From positions 62,001 to 126,000 of the forward strand of contig JAHCMI010000014.1 in assembly GCA_019192545.1 (NCBI GenBank): 64,000 nt of DNA, written 5' to 3'. Within the stretch, counting starts at the first letter, position 1, and each line of letters starts with the position of its first letter. The notes below the pieces were generated by a model, which was not told where the DNA came from, did no database searches, and saw only the letters and a list, made by a program, of their open reading frames with translations. Below, piece by piece: positions 17,356 to 27,262 of the stretch. This DNA comes from Rivularia sp. MS3. Its GTDB lineage: Bacteria > Cyanobacteriota > Cyanobacteriia > Cyanobacteriales > Nostocaceae. The position numbers were made by a program, and so were the translations under genes.

Positions 17356-18654
17356 TTATGCTGTTGTTGGTAAATTTTTCTGCGATACTTTGACGCTTAT
17401 TGGTGTATCGACTAAAGCGTGAATTCGTTTTCCCGTATCTGGTGGTAATACTTGAAAAACGATAGCATGATCGATCCAGTCAAATGTCATTGCTGTATAG
17501 TTTTCTGCACCAGCTACCGTTAAACTATAAGAGCTAGGGCGCAGTGGTAATTTAAATAAAAACTCAATTTGTAAATTAGTGCCTGCTGCCAATTTACCAA
17601 TCGGTTGATTTTCTTCAATCGTATTGCTACCAATCAATTCATTGCCGTTTTTATCGCAAGCAAAAAAACCGACAATACAACCCTGTAACTCTTGGTAAAC
17701 TCGTACTTCAACAAGCAACTTTACTTGCTCGTTAAATGCAAAAACTGGATTTGGCTCGGTTTCTTCCCCAGATTGATGAAATAACTTAATATTTTCGATT
17801 AATGCTTTACGACTTCCTCTTCTTGTTTGTGCTAATTCACTTTCAAAAGTAGCTTTGCTTGTAGGCTGCAAAACATTATCTTGTTTCTGATTATCTTCCG
17901 GATTAACTAAGGCTAATTCACTTTCTGTAACCAATTTCATGTATTTAATGATTACATTATTAGGAGTACCAGAGGCATGAATATTGCCGTCGTCAATCAT
18001 AATTGCGGAATTACACAATGTTTTAATTGCACCAGAATCGTGAGATACAAACAAAGTAGTTACCCCACTATCCATTAAGCTTCGCATTCGCCGCATACAG
18101 CGATGTTGAAAAACAATGTCTCCAACAGCTAAAGCTTCATCTACGATTAAAATTTCTGGCTCAACGTTTACAGCTACCGCAAAAGCTAAACGAACAAACA
18201 TGCCGCTAGAATAAGTTTTTACAGGCTGTTGAATAAAATCTCCGATATCAGCAAAAGCGGCAATTTCATCAAATTTATTTTCAATTTCCTGTTGGCTCAA
18301 TCCTAATAATCTGGCATTGAAAAAAACATTTTGTTTGCCCGTAAACTCTGGATTAAAACCACTTCCAAGTTCTAAAAGAGCCGAAACTCTACCCCTGACA
18401 ACTACCTCCCCCGTGGTTGGTGTTAAAGTACCTGCAATAATTTGTAACAGCGTACTTTTACCGCAACCGTTACGCCCAACAATGCCTACTGTTTGTCCTT
18501 TTGTGATTTCTAAATCAATATCTCGTAATGCCCAAAATTGCGAGGTTTTGCTTTTACCTGGGAATAAAATTTCCTGCAATCTATCGAATGGACGAGCATA
18601 TCTCTGAAAGCATTTCGAGACATTTCTCAAAGCGATCGCTATGTCTTCACTCAT
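17356..18654 (-). CDS. wzt: Polysaccharide exporter ATPase, Wzt-type (copy 1)
   Basis: ATPase of an ABC polysaccharide or O-antigen exporter. From ATG 18654 (MSEDIAIALRNVSKCF) it is 432 residues. A longer upstream frame would overlap the PIN gene and has no family match. Walker A is GRNGCGKST (60-68), the signature is YSSGM (148-152) and Walker B is ILIVDEAL (168-175). The C-terminal half (about 290-425) is the beta-sandwich glycan-recognition domain typical of Wzt, so it should bind a particular glycan end. A second Wzt lies at 33007-34296, and the only Wzm permease is at 35478-36335. Confidence 0.88.
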   Translation of the reverse strand: MSEDIAIALRNVSKCFQRYARPFDRLQEILFPGKSKTSQFWALRDIDLEITKGQTVGIVGRNGCGKSTLLQIIAGTLTPTTGEVVVRGRVSALLELGSGFNPEFTGKQNVFFNARLLGLSQQEIENKFDEIAAFADIGDFIQQPVKTYSSGMFVRLAFAVAVNVEPEILIVDEALAVGDIVFQHRCMRRMRSLMDSGVTTLFVSHDSGAIKTLCNSAIMIDDGNIHASGTPNNVIIKYMKLVTESELALVNPEDNQKQDNVLQPTSKATFESELAQTRRGSRKALIENIKLFHQSGEETEPNPVFAFNEQVKLLVEVRVYQELQGCIVGFFACDKNGNELIGSNTIEENQPIGKLAAGTNLQIEFLFKLPLRPSSYSLTVAGAENYTAMTFDWIDHAIVFQVLPPDTGKRIHALVDTPISVKVSQKNLPTTA

Positions 18655-18835
18655 GATGAAGGCTGCTAAATATGCTGCTAAATATAAATCAGTATGATGC
18701 TCTATTGCCCTGTTTGAAGCTGTTTTTTGATGATTCCAGTTGATTGTAAAAAGTTTTATTTTATTTGAGTTGCCAATTTGCCGAATTATTTTGTTAGTAA
18801 AAAAAGAGTATAGCGTTTCTTGATAGTTTAATTTT

Positions 18836-19303
18836 TTACAGCCTAATATTTCTCCAAGTCTGAGCTTCAGCAAAGCGGCTAAGATGCTTTACATTTGTAG
18901 TGGCTATCACAATATAACGACCTGGAAATTCTTTTTGAAGCTCTTGCCAATGACTACAGATAATAATATCGATATCTAGACTTTTATTATCTGCTGTTGG
19001 AATACCCTGAATACGAGCCGATGCCCAAAAATTAGATGCTGTTCTTAGTAATTCTGATGTGATTGGCAGAAAGTCAATTATTTCTCTAAGTTTATCTAAA
19101 TTTTGAATACTATTTAAATTTGGTTTTTTGTGCGATTCTAATATTAAGCTTCTTCTAACTTCAAAATCACATATTTCAGAAGAACAAACATATATACCTT
19201 TTAAAAGCAAGCTATAAAGCCATTCTTGAGCGTTGCTAACTTCTTTACTTTTATTCGGATTCGCAAGAATTCCTAATACACCTGAATCTATAATAACTAT
19301 CAT
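18836..19303 (-). CDS. PIN-domain protein, VapC-type toxin candidate
   Basis: 155-residue PIN-fold nuclease candidate: the strand-one aspartate Asp6 in VIIDSGVLG, acidic Glu43/Glu48, the central cluster SLDIDIII with Asp110/Asp112, and the distal IATTNVKHLSRF. These positions match the metal-binding acids of VapC-like toxins, which cleave RNA. Its ATG overlaps the stop of the upstream small gene by 4 bases (ATGA), the usual antitoxin-toxin coupling. It lies within the glycan locus between two glycan genes. Length is slightly above typical VapC (130-140), so a stand-alone PIN nuclease remains possible. Confidence 0.75.
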   Translation of the reverse strand: MIVIIDSGVLGILANPNKSKEVSNAQEWLYSLLLKGIYVCSSEICDFEVRRSLILESHKKPNLNSIQNLDKLREIIDFLPITSELLRTASNFWASARIQGIPTADNKSLDIDIIICSHWQELQKEFPGRYIVIATTNVKHLSRFAEAQTWRNIRL

Positions 19304-19677
19304 TCTTCTGAGTATAATTTTTGTCCATCAGGGCGTTGAGAATCAACTGTTTTTTTAAAACTTTCAAATAATTCTTGCCTTTCTATAGATTCGGATTCGG
19401 GTATATTTTTATAATGTTCTATTTGTTTACCTAAAATTTCTATAGCCCGCTGGTTTTTCTGTAATTGTTTATCTTTATCCCATACTGATGTATGTTCGTC
19501 TAAATCTAGAATTTTTTTTAGAGTTTGGGCATCTGATGATTCTAGATGAATTGGATTCGGACACCCTTCTAGAATTAGGTGATAACTATTATCTTTAGTA
19601 TTGTTAGCGGGTAGAAGGGCTATAAAACGAGCTATGTTTAATATTTTTCCGCTCGCAAGTTCCACTGATTTATTCAT
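19300..19677 (-). CDS. Putative antitoxin partner of the PIN protein
   Basis: 125-residue acidic, helical protein whose stop overlaps the start of the PIN gene (ATGA, 19300-19303). No classical AbrB, RHH or Phd DNA-binding motif is obvious. The N-terminal part is beta-rich (YHLILEGCPNPIHLESSDA) and the C-terminal half is charged and probably helical (KDKQLQKNQRAIEILGKQIEHYKN). The antitoxin role is inferred only from gene order and overlap. Confidence 0.6.
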   Translation of the reverse strand: MNKSVELASGKILNIARFIALLPANNTKDNSYHLILEGCPNPIHLESSDAQTLKKILDLDEHTSVWDKDKQLQKNQRAIEILGKQIEHYKNIPESESIERQELFESFKKTVDSQRPDGQKLYSEE

Positions 19678-19781
19678 TAAATTGATTTGATACTACTTTC
19701 AGATTTATTTTAGCGTTTTTGTTAACCGTGGGCTTTCAAAATCGCCAATCTATAAAAATTTGAATACTATAACTCTAAATA

Positions 19782-20885
19782 TCACATAAACCGCGATAAA
19801 ATTTCTACCGTCGCTTTCCCAGTTTTCTGCCAACTAAACTTTTTAGCTCTTTCAATTCCTAAACTAGATAAACTATTTCTTAACTTCTCGTCAGTAACTA
19901 TCAACCGCATCGCTTCAGTAAGTTCATCTGTATTGTAGGGATTAACTAAAATTGCCGCATCTCCAGCAACTTCTGGTAAAGATGAAATATTAGAAGTAAT
20001 TACCGGAGTGCCGCAAGCCATCGCTTCTAATACTGGAAATCCAAAACCTTCCCATAAACTAGGGAATACTAACGCCAAAGCTTGATTGATTATTTTCGGT
20101 AATTCGCTATACGATACGTAATTGAGAAATTTAACTCGTTCGGTAATACCTAATTCTTTGATTTGTGTTTTTAATAAAGGTGTATAGCGTTTATCGTTGG
20201 AGCCTGCAAACCATAATTGATATTCATTGCTTATCGGTAACGCTGCAAATGCTGAAATTATCCGCTGTAAATTTTTATAGGGATCTTGTCTTCCTAAATA
20301 AAGAAAATAAGGATTATTTTGCTTACTCTTGCTGTTAGCTAAAGGTTGAAAATATTGATTGTCGTGTGCTAAAAGAATCGGAGTAATTTTACTTGCGGGA
20401 ACTTGATAAAAATCATGAATATCTTTTGCTGTAGCTTCAGAATTGCAGATAATATGTTCTGCTTGTCTGAGAATTTGAGGAACGTAGTAACGGTGATAGT
20501 ATGTTAAAGGTGATTTATTGTTGGAAAAACGTAAAGGAATTGCATCGTGGAAAGTAACGATGTGGCGACATTTTGAATTAATTGGTGCTTCCGGAATGGG
20601 TGAAAATAATAAATTTGATTTTAACTGTTGATAAATTCTAGGTAGTTGAAACTGCGTCCATATTAAACGATTTAGATGTCCTTTTGAACCTTGGGCAGGA
20701 GTCAGATTATTAGGTATCTTATAGCAAGTGAAATCAGGATATGTTTGAGAAGTTAAAAGAGTAGGTTGAAGAGATTTTAAGTAAGGAAAAAGGTTTTGGG
20801 CATAGTTGCTAATGCCTGTAGGCTGAGAAAAGATGATAGATAAATTTACGATTAAATTGCTAGAAAGCGAAGTATCTAAATCCAT
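19782..20885 (-). CDS. Glycosyltransferase family 4 (GT-B)
   Basis: 367-residue retaining glycosyltransferase of the GT-B fold, probably a mannosyl- or related transferase acting on the surface glycan. The N-terminal domain contains [13 protein letters not shown] and the [13 protein letters not shown] motif. The C-terminal donor-binding domain has [18 protein letters not shown] and the E-x7-E block [19 protein letters not shown], followed by [13 protein letters not shown]. It overlaps the previous gene by one base (TAATG), and the two proteins are similar throughout, suggesting an old tandem duplication. Confidence 0.88.
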   Translation of the reverse strand: MDLDTSLSSNLIVNLSIIFSQPTGISNYAQNLFPYLKSLQPTLLTSQTYPDFTCYKIPNNLTPAQGSKGHLNRLIWTQFQLPRIYQQLKSNLLFSPIPEAPINSKCRHIVTFHDAIPLRFSNNKSPLTYYHRYYVPQILRQAEHIICNSEATAKDIHDFYQVPASKITPILLAHDNQYFQPLANSKSKQNNPYFLYLGRQDPYKNLQRIISAFAALPISNEYQLWFAGSNDKRYTPLLKTQIKELGITERVKFLNYVSYSELPKIINQALALVFPSLWEGFGFPVLEAMACGTPVITSNISSLPEVAGDAAILVNPYNTDELTEAMRLIVTDEKLRNSLSSLGIERAKKFSWQKTGKATVEILSRFM

Positions 20886-22045
20886 TACATAATACTTCTA
20901 TAAGCTTCCAAAGTTTCTTTTGCAGTTCTTTCCCAAGAAAAGATTTTAGCTCTCTCTTTACCTTTCTGAACAAATTCTTGACGGAATTGAGAATCGTTAA
21001 CTAATTTTAAAATAGCTTCAGCAAGCTGCATCGGCTCATCGGGATTAATTAATAAAGCCGCATCTCCAGCTACCTCGGGTAATGAAGAATTATTAGAAGT
21101 TACCACGGGAGTACCTAAAGTCATTGCTTCGAGTACGGGTAAACCAAATCCTTCATAGTGAGAGGGATAAACAAATGCATCTGCTTTTGCATAAAATAAA
21201 GCTACCTTCTCATCTGATAAATAATCAAGATGATGAATATTATTTTTCCAAGGTGATTTTTCTATAGCTGCAAATATTGGTTCATAATGCCACCCTTTTC
21301 GCCCAATCATCACCAAATTATGCGGTATTTTATGCTTTTCTTTTAAATAATTAAAAGCTGAAATAATTGCTCTAATGTTTTTCCTTGGTTCTATAGTACT
21401 GACAAACAATAAATAAGGCACAGAAAAATCATATTTAACTTGCTTGCTTAACTCTTCCACCCTGCCATCCGTTAAATAATCTGTATGATAACGACTAGCT
21501 AAAGGCGTAACAACAACTTTTTTTTCATCTACCTGTAAATAATTAATAATATCTTGTTTGGAGCTTTCAGAAATAGTTAAGACTAAATCTGTCCACTGCA
21601 AACACTGCTTGACTTTCTCCGTATATGTTTCGACCACAGAATTAGTAAACTGAGGATATTTAATAAAAGTCAGGTCGTACAAATTCATTACCTTACGACT
21701 TTTATGACAAGGATAAACCGAATAATTAGTACCGTGAACTATATTAGGATAGCCAAAGAACTTTTCAAAGTATAATGTCAGCGGATTGATATTATTAGAA
21801 ATTAATAGATTAGAAAATCTAACCGGCATCGGGAATAAACGCAAATTAGGATGCTTCTGCAAACAATCGGGAAAACTCCAATCTCCCCGCAACCACTTTT
21901 TTAAACCTGGTTGAAAAGCTATTCCTAATTGAAAATCATCTTGTGCTTGCAATCGCTGTAAAGCCGATATTAAATTAGCAACATAAAAGCCAACTCCACT
22001 TGGTTTTGGAGCAACTGGAGTGGCATCAATGACAACTTGTAACAT
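20885..22045 (-). CDS. Glycosyltransferase family 4 (GT-B)
   Basis: 386-residue GT-B retaining glycosyltransferase. It opens with [19 protein letters not shown], a usual N-terminal glycine loop. [13 protein letters not shown] and [13 protein letters not shown] mark the acceptor domain; [18 protein letters not shown] and the E-x7-E motif [16 protein letters not shown] mark the donor domain. It lies 4 bases downstream of a GDP-mannose dehydratase paralogue and one base overlaps the next GT4, so the three form one operon. GDP-activated 6-deoxyhexose or mannose is the most likely donor, from context only. Confidence 0.88.
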   Translation of the reverse strand: MLQVVIDATPVAPKPSGVGFYVANLISALQRLQAQDDFQLGIAFQPGLKKWLRGDWSFPDCLQKHPNLRLFPMPVRFSNLLISNNINPLTLYFEKFFGYPNIVHGTNYSVYPCHKSRKVMNLYDLTFIKYPQFTNSVVETYTEKVKQCLQWTDLVLTISESSKQDIINYLQVDEKKVVVTPLASRYHTDYLTDGRVEELSKQVKYDFSVPYLLFVSTIEPRKNIRAIISAFNYLKEKHKIPHNLVMIGRKGWHYEPIFAAIEKSPWKNNIHHLDYLSDEKVALFYAKADAFVYPSHYEGFGLPVLEAMTLGTPVVTSNNSSLPEVAGDAALLINPDEPMQLAEAILKLVNDSQFRQEFVQKGKERAKIFSWERTAKETLEAYRSIM

Positions 22046-22049
22046 ATTC

Positions 22050-23018
22050 TTAAACCTGGCTGTCAGTTAACTTTTTCAAATCGTATTCAACCATCGATTC
22101 TACTAGCTGTGCGAAGGAATATTCCGGTTGCCAATCTAACTGATTTTTTATTTTATCAATAGAACCAATTAACTGCACTGGTTCATCTGGACGATAAAAT
22201 TCTGGGTCTACAGAAACATAGTCTTGCCAACTTAAACCTACACTACTAAAAGCGCAATCTACAAGTTCTTTGACAGAATGAGTTTCACCGCTAGCAATAA
22301 TGTAATCATCGGGCTTTTCTTGCTGCAACATTAACCACATTGCTCTAACCGCGTCTTTGGCATAACACCAATCCCTGCGTGCTTCCAGATTCCCCAGCCT
22401 TAACTCCTTCGCAAGTCCAAGTTTTATCTTGGCGGCAGTGCTGGTAATTTTACGAAATACAAACTCCGCACCCCTCCGTGGTGATTCATGAGTATAGGTA
22501 ATACCGCAACAAGCATACAAATGATAGTGCTGACGATAATTAGCAGTCATCCAGTGAGCGTAGGCTTTAGCGACACCATAGGGATTGCGGGGACGAAAAG
22601 CAGTGCGCTCCGTTTGTGGAGACTCATCCGGCTGCCCGAAAACTTCACTACTAGAAGCTTGATAAAATCTTGCATCCGGTTTACAGCGACGTATAGACTC
22701 TAACAATCTCGATACACCCAGAGCCGTATATTCCGCAGTTAAAGCCGGTTGCGTCCAAGATAAAGGAACGTAACTTTGGGCCGCAAGATTATAAATTTCA
22801 TCCGGCTCAGTGTCGTTTATAACATCCATCAAGGAGGACTGGTCTAATAAATCACCCGAGACAATTTCAACTTGACTCCCGAGATGGCTGATACGCTCCA
22901 AACTACTAGTACTAGTACGGCGAACTAAACCGTATACGTGGTAGCCTTTAGAAGCTAAGAGTTCCGCGAGATAGGAACCGTCTTGTCCTGTTAATCCGGT
23001 AATGAGGGCTTTTTTCAT
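22050..23018 (-). CDS. GDP-mannose 4,6-dehydratase paralogue
   Basis: 322-residue extended short-chain dehydrogenase close to Gmd, which converts GDP-mannose to GDP-4-keto-6-deoxymannose for GDP-fucose, GDP-rhamnose or similar. Shared features are [14 protein letters not shown] (8-21), YGLVRRTSTSSLERI, SSSEVFGQ, the catalytic RNPYGVAKAYAHWM (Tyr/Lys) and HESPRRGAEFVFRKIT. It is about 35 residues shorter than the canonical copy at 34364-35437. It could be a reductase such as Rmd, but the LEARRDWCYAKDAVRAMW block favours dehydratase. A broken copy of its 5' end is found at 27112-27215. Confidence 0.83.
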   Translation of the reverse strand: MKKALITGLTGQDGSYLAELLASKGYHVYGLVRRTSTSSLERISHLGSQVEIVSGDLLDQSSLMDVINDTEPDEIYNLAAQSYVPLSWTQPALTAEYTALGVSRLLESIRRCKPDARFYQASSSEVFGQPDESPQTERTAFRPRNPYGVAKAYAHWMTANYRQHYHLYACCGITYTHESPRRGAEFVFRKITSTAAKIKLGLAKELRLGNLEARRDWCYAKDAVRAMWLMLQQEKPDDYIIASGETHSVKELVDCAFSSVGLSWQDYVSVDPEFYRPDEPVQLIGSIDKIKNQLDWQPEYSFAQLVESMVEYDLKKLTDSQV

Positions 23019-23350
23019 TGCGAATGTTTAATAGATTACATTGACTAAATGATTCATCATATCTTCGTTTGATGGAATTAAAAATATAAAATTAATAATA
23101 TTAACTTTAATTATTTTTTCCGCCGATAACATCAGTTTCAGAACAAATAAATTCCTTATAGACAAGAATTTATAGTCTAATATGATTATAATTAACTGCA
23201 ATATTGATAATAATTTATATAAAATTACTTAATCTCAAGTTAGTTTTAAAAGAAGTAATCTCAATCTTAATAATAGTAATATTAAAGATAAAAAAATGAA
23301 AAAAATTAATCAAAAGAATACTTTTTCTAGATTTTTAATTAAATTAATCT
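23019..23350. other. Intergenic, no recognised feature
   Basis: Very AT-rich spacer upstream of the dehydratase paralogue. The first 45 bases or so (about 23019-23065) are also found upstream of the broken copy at 27 kb, suggesting that promoter and gene start were duplicated together. Nothing else was recognised. Confidence 0.5.
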
Positions 23351-23719
23351 TCATTTTTGCCAAACTACTAATACAACCCCAGCAATAATAAAGCTTAAAC
23401 CAACAAGACGAGTCGCGGGAATAGTTTCTCTAAATATGAAGTAACCCAACAAAGTAGAAAAAACATAAACTAAAGATACAGATGGGCCAGCAACGCTCAA
23501 GCTGACTCTAGTTAAAAGTAAAATATAAGCTATAGCTCCTAAGCCATAACATGCTAATCCGATTACAACTTCAGGAGTTACGATCATATTAAAAATATGG
23601 CTGATAGCATTCCCAGCATTCACTTTACCTAACTTCAACGCACCTGCTTTTAAGAAAAACTGTCCTGCAACGCTGCTGATTACTGACATTAGCAGCAAAC
23701 TGAATTCTTGTGGTGTCAT
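23351..23719 (-). CDS. Small EamA/SMR-like membrane transporter, possible lipid-sugar flippase
   Basis: 122-residue protein with four hydrophobic helices, SMR/EamA fold (SVAGQFFLKAGALKLG in helix 1, SLSVAGPSVSLVYVFSTLLG in helix 3, VGLSFIIAGVVLVVW in helix 4). Proteins of this size next to a GT-C transferase and a polyprenyl-phosphate sugar synthase often act like ArnE/ArnF, flipping an undecaprenyl-phosphate sugar. Those two partners are encoded just upstream (23772-25964 and 26302-27000). A multidrug exporter is the alternative. Confidence 0.72.
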   Translation of the reverse strand: MTPQEFSLLLMSVISSVAGQFFLKAGALKLGKVNAGNAISHIFNMIVTPEVVIGLACYGLGAIAYILLLTRVSLSVAGPSVSLVYVFSTLLGYFIFRETIPATRLVGLSFIIAGVVLVVWQK

Positions 23720-23771
23720 AAGAATATCCTATATCTGTAAATCATTTTTTCAGTACAAAGTTCTTATCTAT

Positions 23772-25964
23772 CTAAGGACTAGATTTAACAATTACATCAA
23801 ACTTAGGAGATGGTGCCTGTTTATCATTAAACCAAGCAACATGTTCATTTACCATTGTTAAAATGAGGCTATATTTACCAGGTTGAGGTGGTGTTTTAAT
23901 GATTGCATTAATTGCTGCTGATTCCCCAGGGAGTAGCTCGAAGGGAAGAGGAGTGCGTTCGCCTTCAAATACAATTAAATTGCCATTTGAGTCTAGCCAA
24001 TGATAAGAAAAGTTTGTAGGATTTCTACCAGCATTAGACCACATAAAATTACTTTCGTTCTTAACCAGAACAGGAATTTTTTCTACTGAGTTAGTCTTAA
24101 AAGTTTCTATGGTATCGAGAACTTTTATTTCTTGTAAGAAAGTTTTTGGTATGAGTGACTGAGAATCAGTATCATCAACATTTCCCACATTTACATCTAA
24201 TATATAAGGTGAATTTTCCTGATTATTAGGAAAATCTATAATTTCTTCAGATATAAAGTCGAAAATCAGTTTGTACTTTCCTGATTTTTTAGGAAAATTC
24301 ACCAACCCTATTGCATGTGTTGACTCATTTTTTCTTACTTTTCCAGAAACATAAAATCTTAATTCATTAATTTTCTGATTATCGCTATCATATAAATTAC
24401 CTCTTAGACGGACTTCTCCTTTTCTTAGAGCATATTGATAACCAAACCAAGTTGATGTACCTGTATTTTTAAGCTGAGCTATTAGCTTTTTTTGCATTCC
24501 TGGTTTAACAGAAATTAATGAATTCGTAGATTTTCCTTTTTCATCTACAATGTCCTCAACTATTCCTCCTAAACCTTGGATATAAGAATAATCCTCTACG
24601 GGTAGTTTGATAATATTGTAATATACAGCTTTAGCATTTCGTTCTATTTGGTTATCTCTGAAACTCCAGAGTCTATAGTTGTTGAAATCAACATTCATTG
24701 GTATCCCGTTCCACAGATACCCGGGTTTAGCTCCAAAAGCTCCTACAAATTGATTAAATGTTGAAAATACAATTAGCGATGTTAGTATGATAAGCTTTAT
24801 ACTTAAGATTTTTTTGAGTTCGATTAGCTTATCAATATTAACTGCGAGAAAATAATTAATTAGGTAACAGTATACTGGCATAATATCAGTCATAAATCTT
24901 GGTCCATAACTATGGCCTGCCCACCAAACTTTATAGAAAAAATAGCTAGAGACCAAAATAGTAGCAGCAATAGTAAGGCAACCGATTAAATTTTCGTCTT
25001 TACGATATCTAAACTTAAGTAATAGATAAGCCCCTGGTAAAGATAGCAGAATAATAGGAGAAAAAATAATAAGCCCCCGGCTAGGACTAAACAATGTTCC
25101 TGAAAATGCAACTAGAAAATGATTTATAGTAAAAAGATAAGGAGATTCAGGAAACATTTGAGAGTACCCTCCTCTCAAATTTCCAAAGTAATATAAATTC
25201 CAAACTATACTCGGTAAAGCCGAAATTAAGCCAGTCAATAAAAATATTGACTTACTTTTGTAGGTGAATACAGAGTAAATAATTACAGCAATAACATACA
25301 ATAGGCTAGTAGGACGAATACCTGGTAAAAGTCCACAAGCGATTCCTGCAAATAAAAGCCATATATACTGAGATTTCTTGGAAGCACGGTTTGCTTTTAG
25401 CAAATAGAATATTGTACTAATTAGAGTTAGATTTGCTATACCGTGCTGCCATAAGCCTTGGGAAGCAGTTGTCCAAGTATTCGTGGCAAAAGCAAATACA
25501 AAAGTAGAAACTAAAGATATAAAGCGATTGAATTTTAATCTTGCAGATAGATAGAAAATTGCAACCGTAAAAGATGTAGAAATTGTAGCAGCTAATTTTT
25601 CATAAAATAATCTTTGTACTTCAAAAGTTACAGATGTTAAGTCAATTGATGTTGAGTAGAAAATATCTTGTAGTTTTAAATAGGCATAAAAAATTAAATA
25701 TAAAGGAAAGGTTATAATTGCAGCCCCAATTGGGTATGTAGAGCTTAAATGACCATTAATTCCCTCTGCAAAAAAATAGCAGTTACCATAATTTTCCTTA
25801 CAAAGATAACTATCTCTGAAAATATCTAGATGAAACGTATGATTTTCAAGAAAGTTGAAAGCTAATAAAGAGTTGGGGACTGTATCGCCAGATCCAATAG
25901 TTACACCATTAGCTAGATAAACTATCATCGAAAAAATAAATACAAATCTTACATCATAAATCAT
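23772..25964 (-). CDS. GT-C type polyprenyl-phosphate-sugar glycosyltransferase (GT39/PMT-like)
   Basis: 730 residues from ATG 25964, which has GAGG just upstream; a TTG four codons earlier is less likely. The first roughly 430 residues hold about ten hydrophobic helices with an early loop containing GSGDTVPN, the position of the catalytic acid in GT-C enzymes. Residues about 440-730 form a soluble outer part with two beta-sandwich-like segments (KPGMQKKLIAQLKNTGTSTW and a second one near 620-725 ending PGKYSLILTMVNE). The enzyme probably moves a sugar from a polyprenyl-phosphate carrier to a protein, lipid or glycan outside the membrane. Acceptor and sugar are unknown. Confidence 0.75.
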   Translation of the reverse strand: MIYDVRFVFIFSMIVYLANGVTIGSGDTVPNSLLAFNFLENHTFHLDIFRDSYLCKENYGNCYFFAEGINGHLSSTYPIGAAIITFPLYLIFYAYLKLQDIFYSTSIDLTSVTFEVQRLFYEKLAATISTSFTVAIFYLSARLKFNRFISLVSTFVFAFATNTWTTASQGLWQHGIANLTLISTIFYLLKANRASKKSQYIWLLFAGIACGLLPGIRPTSLLYVIAVIIYSVFTYKSKSIFLLTGLISALPSIVWNLYYFGNLRGGYSQMFPESPYLFTINHFLVAFSGTLFSPSRGLIIFSPIILLSLPGAYLLLKFRYRKDENLIGCLTIAATILVSSYFFYKVWWAGHSYGPRFMTDIMPVYCYLINYFLAVNIDKLIELKKILSIKLIILTSLIVFSTFNQFVGAFGAKPGYLWNGIPMNVDFNNYRLWSFRDNQIERNAKAVYYNIIKLPVEDYSYIQGLGGIVEDIVDEKGKSTNSLISVKPGMQKKLIAQLKNTGTSTWFGYQYALRKGEVRLRGNLYDSDNQKINELRFYVSGKVRKNESTHAIGLVNFPKKSGKYKLIFDFISEEIIDFPNNQENSPYILDVNVGNVDDTDSQSLIPKTFLQEIKVLDTIETFKTNSVEKIPVLVKNESNFMWSNAGRNPTNFSYHWLDSNGNLIVFEGERTPLPFELLPGESAAINAIIKTPPQPGKYSLILTMVNEHVAWFNDKQAPSPKFDVIVKSSP

Positions 25965-25976
25965 TAAGAACCTCAA

Positions 25977-26301
25977 ATTAAATAATTCTTGTTTTCTTTA
26001 GACTAAAGATAATTTTGTATAATCGCGAAAATAGCCATTCCATATCGTAAATTTTTCAAAAAACTAAATCGAACTAACATTAATATTTAGATAACTTATT
26101 TTTTAAAAACATCAGTAAATATATCGGTAAAAAGTGGATACTTGCTTTTAACCAAAATAAATAATTTGTTTTATACTGTAAAAAATATTGATGGTGTAAA
26201 TATTTGAAATTAGCAATGCTCGCTAATTTTTATTTTAGTTTAATCTCTAACTACCTAGCTTATTAATTGCATCAAATATTTTTATATGCTGAAGATATAA
26301 C
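25977..26301. other. Intergenic, no recognised feature
   Basis: About 325 AT-rich bases between the GT2 and GT-C genes, both on the minus strand. No repeat, hairpin with T-run or open frame was recognised. Confidence 0.45.
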
Positions 26302-27000
26302 TTAAGAAAAACTGGTAAATAAGTTGTACTTTATTATGCAATATATAGCTCTAAACCCATCTTTCCAACCAATTTTTTTACCTTCTTTATAAGTACGACC
26401 ATAATAAGATATACCCACTTCATAAATACGGCACCCAGTTTTAGAAATTTTTGCAGTTATCTCCGGTTCAAATCCAAAACGATTTTCTTGTATTTTTATA
26501 GACTGAACAATTTCTCGCCGAAACGCTTTATAGCAAGTCTCCATATCAGTCAAATTAATATTAGTAAACATGTTAGATAAGGTGGTTAAAAATCCATTAC
26601 CTAAGCGATGCCAATAATAAACAACTCTATGAGGTCTTGCACCTTGAAAACGAGAACCGAATACCACATCAGCCTTATTATCTAAAATTGGTTGAATCAT
26701 GACTGGATATTCTTGAGGATCGTATTCTAAATCAGCATCTTGGATAATGACGATATCTCCAGTTGCGGCAGCAATACCAGTACGTAAAGCTGCTCCTTTA
26801 CCTTTGTTTTTCCGATGATAAATAACTTTGCTGACTTTCGGTTCTATTTTGTACTGAAGTAAATCTCGGGTTCCATCTTTGGAACAGTCATCCACTATAA
26901 TGATTTCACAGTCTTTGATAGGCGATTTTTTAACCGCTTCAATAACTTCGCCAATTGTTCCTAATTCGTTGTAACAAGGTATTACGACAGATAATTTCAT
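26302..27000 (-). CDS. Polyprenyl-phosphate sugar synthase, DPM1-like GT2
   Basis: 232-residue soluble GT2 enzyme like dolichol-phosphate mannose synthase, which charges a polyprenyl phosphate from GDP-mannose or a UDP-sugar. Signatures are [28 protein letters not shown], the [15 protein letters not shown] loop, the metal-binding [10 protein letters not shown] near residue 92, and [11 protein letters not shown]. No membrane anchor is present, as in DPM1-type enzymes. It is upstream of the GT-C gene and the small flippase-like gene, with which it forms a complete charge-flip-transfer set. Confidence 0.88.
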   Translation of the reverse strand: MKLSVVIPCYNELGTIGEVIEAVKKSPIKDCEIIIVDDCSKDGTRDLLQYKIEPKVSKVIYHRKNKGKGAALRTGIAAATGDIVIIQDADLEYDPQEYPVMIQPILDNKADVVFGSRFQGARPHRVVYYWHRLGNGFLTTLSNMFTNINLTDMETCYKAFRREIVQSIKIQENRFGFEPEITAKISKTGCRIYEVGISYYGRTYKEGKKIGWKDGFRAIYCIIKYNLFTSFS

Positions 27001-27111
27001 CTAATTAATTTCACTCCTCAGTAACAAAAGTAAATTTTTATAATATTTATACACTAAATTAGTATCTTTTCAAACATTTTAGGTTCTGGATTATCAAGAC
27101 ATCTATGACCA

Positions 27112-27215
27112 ATAACTCCGCGAGATAACAACTGTCTTGTCCTGTTAATCCGGTGATGAGTTTTCATTGCAAATGTTTAATAGGTTACATAGCCTAAGTG
27201 ATTAATCACATCTGT
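27112..27215 (-). pseudogene. 5' remnant of a GDP-mannose dehydratase gene
   Basis: On the minus strand the bases around 27112-27167 match the first 20 or so codons of the intact paralogue at 23018. They can still be read as LITGLTGQD..YLAELL, with a 5-base loss just after the ATG. About 45 bases of upstream sequence match as well. The rest of the gene is missing. It is a decayed duplicate. Confidence 0.8.
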
Positions 27216-27262
27216 GGTTTCTATAAATTAAAAAATGCTGTATAGAATAAATTTAAATAAAA

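Noticed and set aside
18655-18873. N-terminal extension of wzt copy 1
   Set aside because: It would overlap the PIN gene and the family start MSEDIAIALRNVSK lies at 18654.
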